This document shows, in pieces, positions 8,701 to 16,671 of a DNA stretch of 64,000 nt; the first letter of the stretch is position 1; every line of letters starts with the position of its first letter. Source of the stretch: Bradyrhizobium sp. CER78 (GTDB taxonomy: Bacteria; Pseudomonadota; Alphaproteobacteria; Rhizobiales; Xanthobacteraceae); contig NZ_JARVWP010000024.1 of assembly GCF_029846235.1 (NCBI RefSeq), forward strand, positions 1 to 64,000. The letters are read 5' to 3'. The notes beneath the pieces are model-generated. The model did not search any database. It had not been told where the DNA came from and was given only the letters and a program-made list of their open reading frames with translations. The translations under genes were made by a program, and so were the position numbers.

Positions 8701-9879
8701 GTGAAAAATTCGCTGCGCACACCGTATGACGGCATCGTGATGGCGGCTCCCGTCACGATCCCCTATGCGCGCTACTCCATCGAGAGCGCGCAATGGTGGA
8801 TTGGACGCGCGCTGAGCGCGCTGGTCGCGAAGGCCGGCATCAAGGCGTCGGACATCGACGGCCTGTGCGTTTCCAGCTTCACCATGGGGACTGACAGCGG
8901 GATTGGACTGACGCAGCATTTCGGGCTTTGCGTCAGATGGCTGGACACGATCCCGCTCGGCGGCGCCAGCGCCATCGCGGCGTTGCGGAAGGCAGCGCGC
9001 GCGGTGCAGGCACGCGATGCCGATATCGTGGCCTGCGTGGCCGGCGATACCAACCACGTCGATTCGTTCCGCCTGACGCTCGAGAATTTCTCGCGCTTCA
9101 ACCAGGACGCGGTCTATCCCTATGGTGCAGGCGGCGCCAATGCGAGCTTCGCGCTGATTGCGCGCAACTACATGCGGACGTATGGCGTCACGCGAGAGGA
9201 TGTCGGCAGGATCGCAGTCGCCCAGCGCGCCAACGCGCTGCGCAACCCGCATGCACTGATGAAGGCGCCATTGACGATCGAGCAGTATCTGGCGGCGCGT
9301 CCGATTTCCGATCCCATTCATCTGTTCGATTGCGTGATGCCATGTGCCGGGGCCGAGGCCTTCCTCGTGATGCGGGACGAGACCGCGGCATCGCTGGGCT
9401 TGCCGGCCGCGCGATTGCTGTCGACCATCGAGCGGCACAATGCCTTCGCCGACGATCCGATGCAGGTGCGCGGCGGCTGGGCGATGGATATCGGCGAGCT
9501 CTACGCGATGGCCGGCGTGAAGCCTGACGATCTCGATGTCGTGCAGACCTATGATGACTATCCGGTCATCACGATGATGCAATTCGAGGATCTCGGCTTC
9601 TGCAACAAGGGTGAGGGCGCGGCCTTCGTGCGTCAGCACGACCTGACGATTGACGGCGACTTCCCGCACAACACCTCGGGCGGCCAACTGTCTGCCGGGC
9701 AGGCCGGCGCCGCCGGCGCCTATCTCGGGCTGGTCGAAGGATTGCGGCAGGTGCTGGGACAAGCCGGTTCGACGCAGGTCAAGGATGCAAAGCTCGGTCT
9801 GGCCGCCGGCTTCGGTATGATCAACTATGACCGCGGCCTGGCCTCCGGTGCCGCGATCTTTGCAGGGCCTGCGCGATGA
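8701..9879 (+). CDS. Thiolase-like (SCP2/Ltp2-type) protein lacking thiolytic residues
   Basis: A 392-residue thiolase-fold protein of the lipid-transfer/SCP2 branch, starting at GTG 8701. The condensing-enzyme cysteine is not conserved: that region reads PLGGASAIAALRKAA. The C-terminal motif is NTSGGQLSAGQAGAAG, where thiolases have GHP, and the final CxG is replaced by AGFGMINYD. Related Ltp2-like proteins with such losses act with a DUF35 partner in retro-aldol cleavage of steroid side-chain CoA esters. The next gene begins four bases before this one ends and encodes a DUF35 domain, so the pair probably forms a complex. The actual reaction is unknown. Confidence 0.82.
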   Translation: MKNSLRTPYDGIVMAAPVTIPYARYSIESAQWWIGRALSALVAKAGIKASDIDGLCVSSFTMGTDSGIGLTQHFGLCVRWLDTIPLGGASAIAALRKAARAVQARDADIVACVAGDTNHVDSFRLTLENFSRFNQDAVYPYGAGGANASFALIARNYMRTYGVTREDVGRIAVAQRANALRNPHALMKAPLTIEQYLAARPISDPIHLFDCVMPCAGAEAFLVMRDETAASLGLPAARLLSTIERHNAFADDPMQVRGGWAMDIGELYAMAGVKPDDLDVVQTYDDYPVITMMQFEDLGFCNKGEGAAFVRQHDLTIDGDFPHNTSGGQLSAGQAGAAGAYLGLVEGLRQVLGQAGSTQVKDAKLGLAAGFGMINYDRGLASGAAIFAGPAR

Positions 9880-11117
9880 TCGATCCGATTGAGTCACCCC
9901 GGCGCAAGAACCCGCTGCTGCGGACGCGGCTTCCGGCGTCGCCGCCGCGGCCGCGCAGCAGGACATCGCACGGGTTCACGCGCGCTGCCGCCGAAGGACG
10001 CTTCATGCTGCAACGCTGCGAGGCGTGCGGCGCTTTCGCCTATCCGGCACGCGAGGCGTGCCCCGCCTGCCTGTCGGCGGCTCTTACCTTCGTCGATGCG
10101 CCGCGCCGCGGCGCGCTGCTGGCCGAAACCACGGCGCGGGTGCCGAGCGACGTTTACTTCCGCGAGCGGGCGCCCTGGCGCATCGGTCTCGTCAGGATGG
10201 ACTGCGGTCCGACGATGGTGGCGCATCTGCATGCCGACTGTGTCGAGGGCGCGCCCGTCATGATGTCGTTTCAGCTCGACAAGAGCGGTCAGGCGGTGGC
10301 CTTTGCCCGACCCGAGAGGGAGACTCCCAACATGGCAGACGACCGGCAATGGCGGGAAATGACCGCCGATCCGAAATTCCGGCGTGTGCTGGTGACCAAC
10401 GGCCGCAGCCTGATCGGCAAGGAGGCCGTTGCGGCGCTGAAGGCCGCGGGCGCGAAGACGGTGTTCGTCGGCGTTTCCGAACCGTGGCGGCCTTTTGCCG
10501 GTGAGCAGCTGTTGCGCGGACAACAAGGGATCGAAGTCGTGACGCTCGACGCGGCCGACGAAAAGTCGGCGGCTGATCTCGCAGCCGACATCGGCGGCAA
10601 GGTCGATATCCTCGTCAACACGACGGAATATGTACGGCCCGGCGGCCTGCTCGACCGTAGGGGCACGAGCATCGCGCGCGACGAGATCGACCAGGCCTAT
10701 CTCGGCTTCATCAACCTTGCGCAGGCCTTCGGTCCCACGATGCGGATGCGGGGCGCTGATGGCATCAACAGCAGCGCCGCCTGGGTCAATATCCTGTCGG
10801 TCCATGCGCTGGCGAACTGGCCCGCTTTCGGCGCCTACTCGGCATCGCAAGCCGCCTGTCTGTCGCTGTCGCATTGTCTTCGCGCGGAACTTCGGCCCGG
10901 CGGCGTCAAGGTGATGAACCTGTTCACGGGGCCGGTCGACACCGAGTGGTTCCAGACCGTGCCGCCGCCCAAGGTCGCACCGCGCGCTGTTGCGCAGGCG
11001 ATCGTGTCCGGGCTCAAGGGGGGGCTCGAGGAGATCTATGTCGGGGACGTCGCCGAGGAAATCAGGCAGCGTCTTGCCGCCAATCCGAAAGCGCTCGAGC
11101 GCGAGCTCGACAGATAA
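9876..11117 (+). CDS. DUF35 zinc-ribbon/OB-fold protein fused to a degenerate SDR
   Basis: A 413-residue two-domain protein. Residues ~35-150 are a DUF35 domain: a zinc ribbon with C48, C51, C62 and C65 followed by an OB-fold that ends around PVMMSFQLD. Residues ~165-413 are a short-chain dehydrogenase fold. In the SDR half the serine (S308) and tyrosine (Y321) are kept with normal 12-residue spacing, but the catalytic lysine is glutamine (YSASQ, Q325). The dinucleotide loop is TNGRSLIGKEA instead of TGxxxGIG, and the NNAG motif is NTTEY. The reductase half may be structural or have altered chemistry. It overlaps the thiolase-like gene by four bases. Confidence 0.85.
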   Translation: MIDPIESPRRKNPLLRTRLPASPPRPRSRTSHGFTRAAAEGRFMLQRCEACGAFAYPAREACPACLSAALTFVDAPRRGALLAETTARVPSDVYFRERAPWRIGLVRMDCGPTMVAHLHADCVEGAPVMMSFQLDKSGQAVAFARPERETPNMADDRQWREMTADPKFRRVLVTNGRSLIGKEAVAALKAAGAKTVFVGVSEPWRPFAGEQLLRGQQGIEVVTLDAADEKSAADLAADIGGKVDILVNTTEYVRPGGLLDRRGTSIARDEIDQAYLGFINLAQAFGPTMRMRGADGINSSAAWVNILSVHALANWPAFGAYSASQAACLSLSHCLRAELRPGGVKVMNLFTGPVDTEWFQTVPPPKVAPRAVAQAIVSGLKGGLEEIYVGDVAEEIRQRLAANPKALERELDR

Positions 11118-11151
11118 AATCAGGATCTCAACAAAGCGGGAGGACGTCACA

Positions 11152-11934
11152 ATGCAAGGCAAGAATCTCCTGGAGCTGGCTGGTGCAATTTCGTCCGGCG
11201 CGGTGCGCGTCGTCGATCTGACCTTCACGCTCAGTCCGGATTTCCCGGTCATCGTGCTGCCGCCGGAGTTCGGCCAGGCGGCTCCGGTCCGGATCCAGGA
11301 GATATCGCGCTATGACGGTCGCGGTCCGGCCTGGTACTGGAACAACGTGACGTTCGGCGAGCACACCGGCACGCATTTCGACGCGCCGATTCACTGGTTC
11401 ACCGGCAAGGACCTGCCGAACAATTCGGTCGACACGATGCCTGTCAAGGACATGATCGCGCCGGCCTGCGTGATCGACTGCTCGGCAGGCGCGGCAAAGG
11501 ATCCTGATTTCGTGCTCACGGTCCCGCTCGTCGAAGCCTGGGAGGCAAAGCACGGACGGATTCCCGAGCGGCATTGGGTGCTGCTGCGTACCGACTGGTC
11601 GAAGAAGGGCTGGCGCGACTACGCCAATCTCAGGGATGACGGCGCGCACACGCCGGGCCCGAATCCGGCCGTCATGAAATGGCTGGTGGAGGAGCGCGGC
11701 ATCATCGGCTTCGGCACCGAGACGATCGGCACCGACGCGGGGCAGGCCGGCCATTTCGAGCCGCCTTATCCGGCGCATCACTTCCTGCATGGCGCCGGCC
11801 GCTATGGCCTGCAGTGTCTGTGCAACCTCGATCAGCTTCCCGCCACCGGGGCTGTCATCGTGGCTTCGCCCTTGAAGATCCGGAACGGTTCCGGCAGCCC
11901 GCTGCGCGTGATCGCTTTGGTCTCGGCGGACTGA
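11152..11934 (+). CDS. Cyclase-family (kynurenine formamidase-like) metal hydrolase
   Basis: A 260-residue member of the cyclase family (Pfam Cyclase), which includes bacterial kynurenine formamidases and isatin hydrolases. The metal-binding motif HTGTHFDAPIH (HxGTHxDxPxH) is complete, and the family C-terminal elements GFGTETIGTDAG and HHFLHGAG follow. ATG 11152 is preceded by GGGAGGAC. It follows the DUF35-SDR gene by 34 bp and precedes a binding-protein gene, so it belongs to the same catabolic operon. It likely hydrolyses an amide or ring-opened intermediate; the substrate is unknown. Confidence 0.88.
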   Translation: MQGKNLLELAGAISSGAVRVVDLTFTLSPDFPVIVLPPEFGQAAPVRIQEISRYDGRGPAWYWNNVTFGEHTGTHFDAPIHWFTGKDLPNNSVDTMPVKDMIAPACVIDCSAGAAKDPDFVLTVPLVEAWEAKHGRIPERHWVLLRTDWSKKGWRDYANLRDDGAHTPGPNPAVMKWLVEERGIIGFGTETIGTDAGQAGHFEPPYPAHHFLHGAGRYGLQCLCNLDQLPATGAVIVASPLKIRNGSGSPLRVIALVSAD

Positions 11935-12000
11935 GCTGAGCGGATGGCGCTTGCCCACGGAAGAAACGCAAAATCAAGAAAGACAGGTGCCGTGATCTCG

Positions 12001-13149
12001 ATGAAGACCCTGCTGGCCTCGGCCGCGTTGCTTGTCGCCGTTCCGCAGGTCGGGCAGGCGGAGATCCTCGTCGGGTTCGTCACCGGCCTCAGCGGGCCGG
12101 TGTCGTCGATCGGGATTCCCAATGCAAAGGGGATCGCGGCCGGTGAGGCCTATGTCGGCGAAGTCGGCGGTGAGAAGCTCCGCGTCATTCAGCTCGACGA
12201 CGCTTCCGATCCCACGGCGTCGGCGCGCAACGCGCGCAAGCTCGTCGAGCAGGAGAAGGTCGACATCCTGATCGGCACATCAGGCGCGCCGCAGACGCTG
12301 GCGATGGCGACGGCCGCGATCGAGATGAAGATTCCGATGATCGCGGTGTCGCCGATCGCACCGGTACCATCAGGCGATGGCGGGCCTTGGGTCGTGCAGA
12401 CGCCGCAGCCGACGCCGCTTCTGGTCCAGGGCATCGTCGATCACATGAAGGCGCGCGGGTTGAAGACCGTCGCGTTCATCGGCTTCTCGGATGCCTTCGG
12501 CGACCTCATGTACGACTCGCTGTCGCAAAGCGCCAAGGCGGCCGACATCAAGGTCATCGCCAACGAGCGATACGCCCGATCGGATTCGTCGGTGACGGCT
12601 CAGGTGCTGCGCGCGTTGGCGGCGCGGCCCGACGCCATCATGCTTGGCGGCACGGGAACGCCGGGTGCGCTGCCGGTGATCGCTCTGTCCGAACGCGGAT
12701 ACAAGGGGCCGCTCTACGGCAACCATGGGCTGATCAGCGCCGACTTCCTGAGGCTCGCCGGCAAGGCCGCCAACGGAATCATTTGCCCGACCGGGCCGGT
12801 GACCGCGGCCGAGCAGCTTCCGGCCAGCAATCCGATCCAGAAGATTGCGCTGGATTTCCGCGCCGCCTTCGAGAAGGCAAACGGTGAGCCGCCGACCGAC
12901 TCGTTCTCGTCCTATTCCTTCGATGGCTGGCTGGTGCTCGTCGATGCGGCCAAGCGCGCGATGGCGACCGGCGCCAAACCGGGCTCGCCGGAATTCCGCA
13001 TCGCTCTTCGCCAGGCGCTATTCACCACCAAGGAGCTGGCGGGGACACAGGGCGTCTACTCCTACACACCGGCGGATCGGCATGGAGTCGATGCCCGCTC
13101 GCGCATCCTGGTTCAGATCGAGGACGGGAAGTACAAGCTGCTGCCCTGA
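12001..13149 (+). CDS. Second periplasmic binding protein of HAAT type
   Basis: A 382-residue paralogue of the binding protein at 5653-6804, similar along its whole length (for example VGFVTGLSGPVSSIGIP against IGFVTSLSGNGASIGIP). It has a signal peptide of ~20 residues ending VGQA. The ATG at 12001 is chosen because it begins the signal peptide; an in-frame ATG at 11944 would add 19 polar residues. It is the last gene of the rightward operon, while the permease and ATPase genes are on the other side of the divergent promoter. The cluster therefore has one transporter with two receptors. Confidence 0.9.
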   Translation: MKTLLASAALLVAVPQVGQAEILVGFVTGLSGPVSSIGIPNAKGIAAGEAYVGEVGGEKLRVIQLDDASDPTASARNARKLVEQEKVDILIGTSGAPQTLAMATAAIEMKIPMIAVSPIAPVPSGDGGPWVVQTPQPTPLLVQGIVDHMKARGLKTVAFIGFSDAFGDLMYDSLSQSAKAADIKVIANERYARSDSSVTAQVLRALAARPDAIMLGGTGTPGALPVIALSERGYKGPLYGNHGLISADFLRLAGKAANGIICPTGPVTAAEQLPASNPIQKIALDFRAAFEKANGEPPTDSFSSYSFDGWLVLVDAAKRAMATGAKPGSPEFRIALRQALFTTKELAGTQGVYSYTPADRHGVDARSRILVQIEDGKYKLLP

Positions 13150-13202
13150 GCGGCAGGATGCGCCGGAGGGCATTCCGCTGCGGCGCCGGTCGCACCGTCA
13201 CT

Positions 13203-13709
13203 TCACGGCTTCTGCATCGCGTCCCTGACGGCGCCCTTGAGCTCGTCGAGTTCGCGGGTCAACCCATCGAGCCGGTCAGCGGGGAATCCCGCCAGCAGTT
13301 CGGCCAGCCATGAGCCGTGGCTCTTGGCCATGCGCCTGAAGGCTTTCCGGCCCTCGACGGTCATGCAAACGATCTGCACGCGCCGATCCAGGTTTGAAGG
13401 CGTGCGGGTGATAAAGCCGTCCTCGACTAGCCGATCGACAATCGGTGTCAGATTGCCGGCAGAGACCATCAGCCGCTTCGGCAGCTCGCCCAGCACCAAT
13501 CCGCTCGGCTCGCGATCAAGCTGGGCAAGGACGTCGAAGCGCGGCATCGTGAAATCGAATTCCTCGCGGAACCGGCGCCGCAGCTCGCCCTCGATCAGGG
13601 TTGTGCAGGCGAGCAGCCGAAGCCAAAGCCGTGTCTGAGCCTTGTACTCGGCCTCCTGATCACCCCCGTTCCTGGGTGAAACAGGCGGGGACGCCTTCGC
13701 GACTGCCAA
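13203..13709 (-). CDS. MarR-family transcriptional regulator
   Basis: A 168-residue MarR protein. The winged helix is visible from FTMPRFDVLAQLDREPSG through LPKRLMVSAGNLTPIVDRL to the wing DGFITRTPSNLDRRVQIV, with the DxR motif of the family. The start is TTG at 13709, supported by AGGAG seven bases upstream; no ATG is available before the core domain. It is convergent with the catabolic operon and separated from it by ~50 bp. Family members are usually repressors released by aromatic or acyl ligands. A palindrome at 13771-13788 matches one in the divergent promoter of the island, suggesting self-regulation. Confidence 0.9.
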   Translation of the reverse strand: MAVAKASPPVSPRNGGDQEAEYKAQTRLWLRLLACTTLIEGELRRRFREEFDFTMPRFDVLAQLDREPSGLVLGELPKRLMVSAGNLTPIVDRLVEDGFITRTPSNLDRRVQIVCMTVEGRKAFRRMAKSHGSWLAELLAGFPADRLDGLTRELDELKGAVRDAMQKP

Positions 13710-13770
13710 ATCAAATCTCCTGAGGCATCCGGGCCCGTTGAAGGTGACGGCCTCGATGTCGTCCGCAAGA

Positions 13771-13788
13771 TAGTTCGTGCCAAAAGTA
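13771..13788. promoter_or_regulatory. Candidate MarR operator (site 2)
   Basis: TAGTTCGTGCCAAAAGTA has the same layout as site 1 at 7167-7184: a 5-bp arm, eight bases with a shared GCC, and AAGTA. It lies 62 bp upstream of the marR start, a usual place for autoregulation. Confidence 0.42.
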
Positions 13789-13918
13789 AATTCAAGGCTC
13801 GTTCAGGGGACACGGATCGGCTCTGCGGCGTACGGAATTTTGCGGTGCGCGGCATGCCGGAAGGCGGTCTACGCAGTTTCCCGGCAAGTGCTCTGGCGAT
13901 CCCTGGCAGGCACAGATG

Positions 13919-13937
13919 TTTTATGTTTAAAATAAAA
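13919..13937. promoter_or_regulatory. AT-rich near-palindrome
   Basis: TTTTATGTTTAAAATAAAA is symmetric at eight of nine base pairs around a central T and stands out from the GC-rich surroundings. It lies between the end of lpdV and the marR promoter region. It could be an operator or a promoter-proximal AT element; there is no direct evidence for either. Confidence 0.35.
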
Positions 13938-13999
13938 ACCGAGCATCGCTACCCGCGGCACCGGGTGCTGCAGCCGGCGCGGGTGTGATTGCCCGCACG

Positions 14000-15397
14000 T
14001 CAAATATGAATTGCGTGCCCTAGCGATCTGAGCGCGGCTTCGTGAAAGCCTTCGCTTTGGGTCGGATGCGCATGGATTGTCGCGGCGATATCCTCGAGGC
14101 GCGCGCCCATCTCCAGCGCGAGGCTGAAGGCTGCCGAAAGCTCGGCAATGCCCGCACCGACGCCCTGGATTCCGAGCAGGACATGGTTGTCGGCGCGCGC
14201 CACGGTCCGGATGAAGCCGTCCTCCCGATCCAGGGTCAGTGCACGTCCGTTGGCCTTGAACGGAAACAGATCGGTCTTGATGCTGAAACCGGTCCGGCTC
14301 GCTTCGCTCGGTGACAGGCCGACAGTGACGATCTCAGGGTCGGTGAAGCAGATCGCCGGAATCGAAACCCGGTCCCAGGCGCGGCGGTGCCCGGCGATGA
14401 TCTCGGCCACCATCTCGCCTTGCGCCATCGCGCGATGCGCCAGCATCGGCTCGCCCGTGACGTCTCCGATCGCAAAAACGCCGCGCATCGAGGTCCGGCA
14501 TCGATCATCGATGCGGATGAAGGGGCCGTCCATGTCGAGGTCAAGCAGTTCGAGGCCGAAGCCCGAGGTCGCCGGTTTGCGACCGACGGTGACGAGGATA
14601 TTGTCGGCTTCGAGCGTCGCCTGTCCGCCATCGCCGGTCTCGACTTCAAGCCCAGCGCCGCCCGCGGCAAGCGCCTTGGCTTTTGCGCTCGTGAGAACCG
14701 TCACGCCCAGCGCGCGTAGTCGCCTGGCAACGGGTTCGCTGATCTCTCCATCATATTGTGGCAGGATGCGCGGTGCGGCCTCGACCACGGTGACGGCGGC
14801 CCCGAATTTGGCGAAGGCGGTACCGAGCTCGAGCCCGATATAGCCGCCGCCCACTACAACCAGCCGCTTTGGCACTTCGGCAAGTGCCAGCGCCTCCGTC
14901 GATGAGATGACGCGGCCACCGAACGGAAGCGACGGCAGCTCGATCGGCAACGCCCCCGTCGCGATCACGATCGCTTCGGCATGGATCAGCTGAATGCCGT
15001 TTGCCATCCGAACCTCGACGGTCTTGCCGTCGTGAAAGCTGGCACGCCCGGCCACGGACCTGACGCCGGCGCGCTTCAACAGGCCCGCCACGCCGCCATT
15101 GAGGCGGCGGACGATGTCGTCCTTCCAGGCGATCGTCCTGGCGAAGTCGAGTGATGGTTTAGCCGCGGAGATGCCGAGGGCGCTTTTGCCCTCGGCGGCG
15201 CATGCGACCGTCTCGTACGCGTCGGCGGCATGGATCAGCGCCTTCGAGGGGATACAGCCGATATTGAGGCAGGTGCCACCAGGCTTTTGGGCCTCGACGA
15301 CGATCGTATCGATGCCGAGCTGGCCGGCCCGGATTGCGCAGGCATAGCCGCCGGGGCCCGCGCCAATCACCAGAAGCTTGCAGGAGAGTTCGTCCAT
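14000..15397 (-). CDS. lpdV: Dihydrolipoyl dehydrogenase (E3) of branched-chain oxoacid dehydrogenase
   Basis: A 465-residue FAD-dependent E3 that reoxidises the dihydrolipoyl arm of E2 with NAD. It has the FAD motif VIGAGPGGYACA, the redox disulphide GGTCLNIGCIP (C43, C48), the NAD-binding VVVGGGYIGLELG and the C-terminal base region IHAHPTQSEGF. ATG 15397 is five bases past the E2 stop; an upstream in-frame TTG would overlap E2. The gene order and the length (Pseudomonas putida LpdV is 459 residues) support assignment to the Bkd complex rather than to pyruvate or 2-oxoglutarate dehydrogenase. It is the last gene of the operon. Confidence 0.93.
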   Translation of the reverse strand: MDELSCKLLVIGAGPGGYACAIRAGQLGIDTIVVEAQKPGGTCLNIGCIPSKALIHAADAYETVACAAEGKSALGISAAKPSLDFARTIAWKDDIVRRLNGGVAGLLKRAGVRSVAGRASFHDGKTVEVRMANGIQLIHAEAIVIATGALPIELPSLPFGGRVISSTEALALAEVPKRLVVVGGGYIGLELGTAFAKFGAAVTVVEAAPRILPQYDGEISEPVARRLRALGVTVLTSAKAKALAAGGAGLEVETGDGGQATLEADNILVTVGRKPATSGFGLELLDLDMDGPFIRIDDRCRTSMRGVFAIGDVTGEPMLAHRAMAQGEMVAEIIAGHRRAWDRVSIPAICFTDPEIVTVGLSPSEASRTGFSIKTDLFPFKANGRALTLDREDGFIRTVARADNHVLLGIQGVGAGIAELSAAFSLALEMGARLEDIAATIHAHPTQSEGFHEAALRSLGHAIHI

Positions 15398-15401
15398 GGC
15401 C

Positions 15402-16670
15402 CTACGCGTCAATGAAGATCATGGCGGGCGTTTCGAGCTGCGCCTTGATCCGCTGCACGAACCGCGCGGCATCGAAGCCGTCGATCACGCGATGATCGAA
15501 GCTCGACGACAGGTTCATCATCTTGCGCGGGATGAACGCCGTGCCGTCCCAATGCGGACGGATCGCGATCCGGTTGATGCCGACGATCGCGACCTCCGGA
15601 TGATTGATGATGGGCGTCGTCACGAGCCCGCCCAGGGCGCCGAGCGACGTGATCGTGATGGTCGAGCCAGTGAGTTCCTCGCGGGTCGCCGTGCCGTTTC
15701 GCGCGGCTTCGGTGACGCGGATCATCTCCGCCGCGCCGTCGAAGAGATCGCGGGCTTCCGCATGCCGGACCACCGGCACCACGAGTCCGGGCCCGGTTTG
15801 TGTCGCGATCCCGATATGGACGGCGGCGTATTGATGAATGGTTCCGGCTTCGTCGTCGAAATGGGCGTTGAGATCGGGCTGCGCGGCGACTGCGCGCACG
15901 ATGGCGCGCATCAGGAACGGCAACAGCGTCAGCCTGGGTCTGTCGGCGCGCTTCTGCTCATTGAGTTTTGCGCGGAGGTCCTCCAGCGCAGTGACGTCGA
16001 CCTCTTCGACATAGGTGATGTGGGGGATCCGCGTGTTCGCGATCGACATCCGCTCGGCGATCCTGCGGCGCAGGCCGACGATCTTGACGTCGGTGACGGC
16101 GTCGTTCGGGTAACGCTCCGCGGCTGTCGTTCCGCGCGCCAGATAGCGGTCGAGATCGTCATGGGTGATCCGCCCGGCCGGGCCGGAGCCGTGCAATTGG
16201 CGCAGGTCAATTCCGGCCTCGCGCGCGCGCAGCCGGACGGCGGGGGCAGCCAATGGCCGCTCGCCGCCGCGGTGGGGCTGCGTTCCCCGCGGCTGCAAGG
16301 ACGGCGCAGCATGCGTTGGCGCGACGGTTGGTTCAGTTGCCGTCCTCGCGGCGCGTTCCGTCTTTTGCGCCGATATGCTTGCCGTTTGCGCCGCCGGTGC
16401 CGCCGCCGCGGTCGATGCCTCGCCCTTACCGTCCACGTCCAGCCGAACGAAGTCCGAGCCGATGGCGATGATGTCGCCGACCTCGCCGGCAAGCCAGACC
16501 ACGCGTCCTTCGGCCGGTGAAGGAATCTCGACGGTTGCCTTGTCGGTCATGACCGCGCCGAGCACGGCGTCCTCGCGCACGAGATCGCCGACCTTGACCT
16601 GCCACTCCACCAGCTCGGCTTCGGCGATGCCCTCGCCGACATCGGGCAGCTTGACGACGCGCTCGGCCAT
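15402..16670 (-). CDS. bkdB: Branched-chain oxoacid dehydrogenase E2, lipoamide acyltransferase
   Basis: A 422-residue E2. Residues 1-80 are a lipoyl domain with the lipoylated lysine K44 in MTDKATVEI. A long Ala/Pro-rich linker and a peripheral-subunit-binding domain (AAPAVRLRAREAGIDLRQL region) follow. The catalytic acyltransferase domain ends with SFDHRVIDGFDAARF, carrying the active-site histidine and aspartate. It transfers the branched acyl group from E1 to CoA. It starts one base after the E1beta stop on the minus strand and is followed closely by lpdV. Confidence 0.94.
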   Translation of the reverse strand: MAERVVKLPDVGEGIAEAELVEWQVKVGDLVREDAVLGAVMTDKATVEIPSPAEGRVVWLAGEVGDIIAIGSDFVRLDVDGKGEASTAAAAPAAQTASISAQKTERAARTATEPTVAPTHAAPSLQPRGTQPHRGGERPLAAPAVRLRAREAGIDLRQLHGSGPAGRITHDDLDRYLARGTTAAERYPNDAVTDVKIVGLRRRIAERMSIANTRIPHITYVEEVDVTALEDLRAKLNEQKRADRPRLTLLPFLMRAIVRAVAAQPDLNAHFDDEAGTIHQYAAVHIGIATQTGPGLVVPVVRHAEARDLFDGAAEMIRVTEAARNGTATREELTGSTITITSLGALGGLVTTPIINHPEVAIVGINRIAIRPHWDGTAFIPRKMMNLSSSFDHRVIDGFDAARFVQRIKAQLETPAMIFIDA

Positions 16671-16671
16671 C

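Noticed and set aside
8242..9966. A 574-codon open frame on the minus strand
   Set aside because: It is antisense to ohr and the thiolase-like gene, both of which have clear family motifs.
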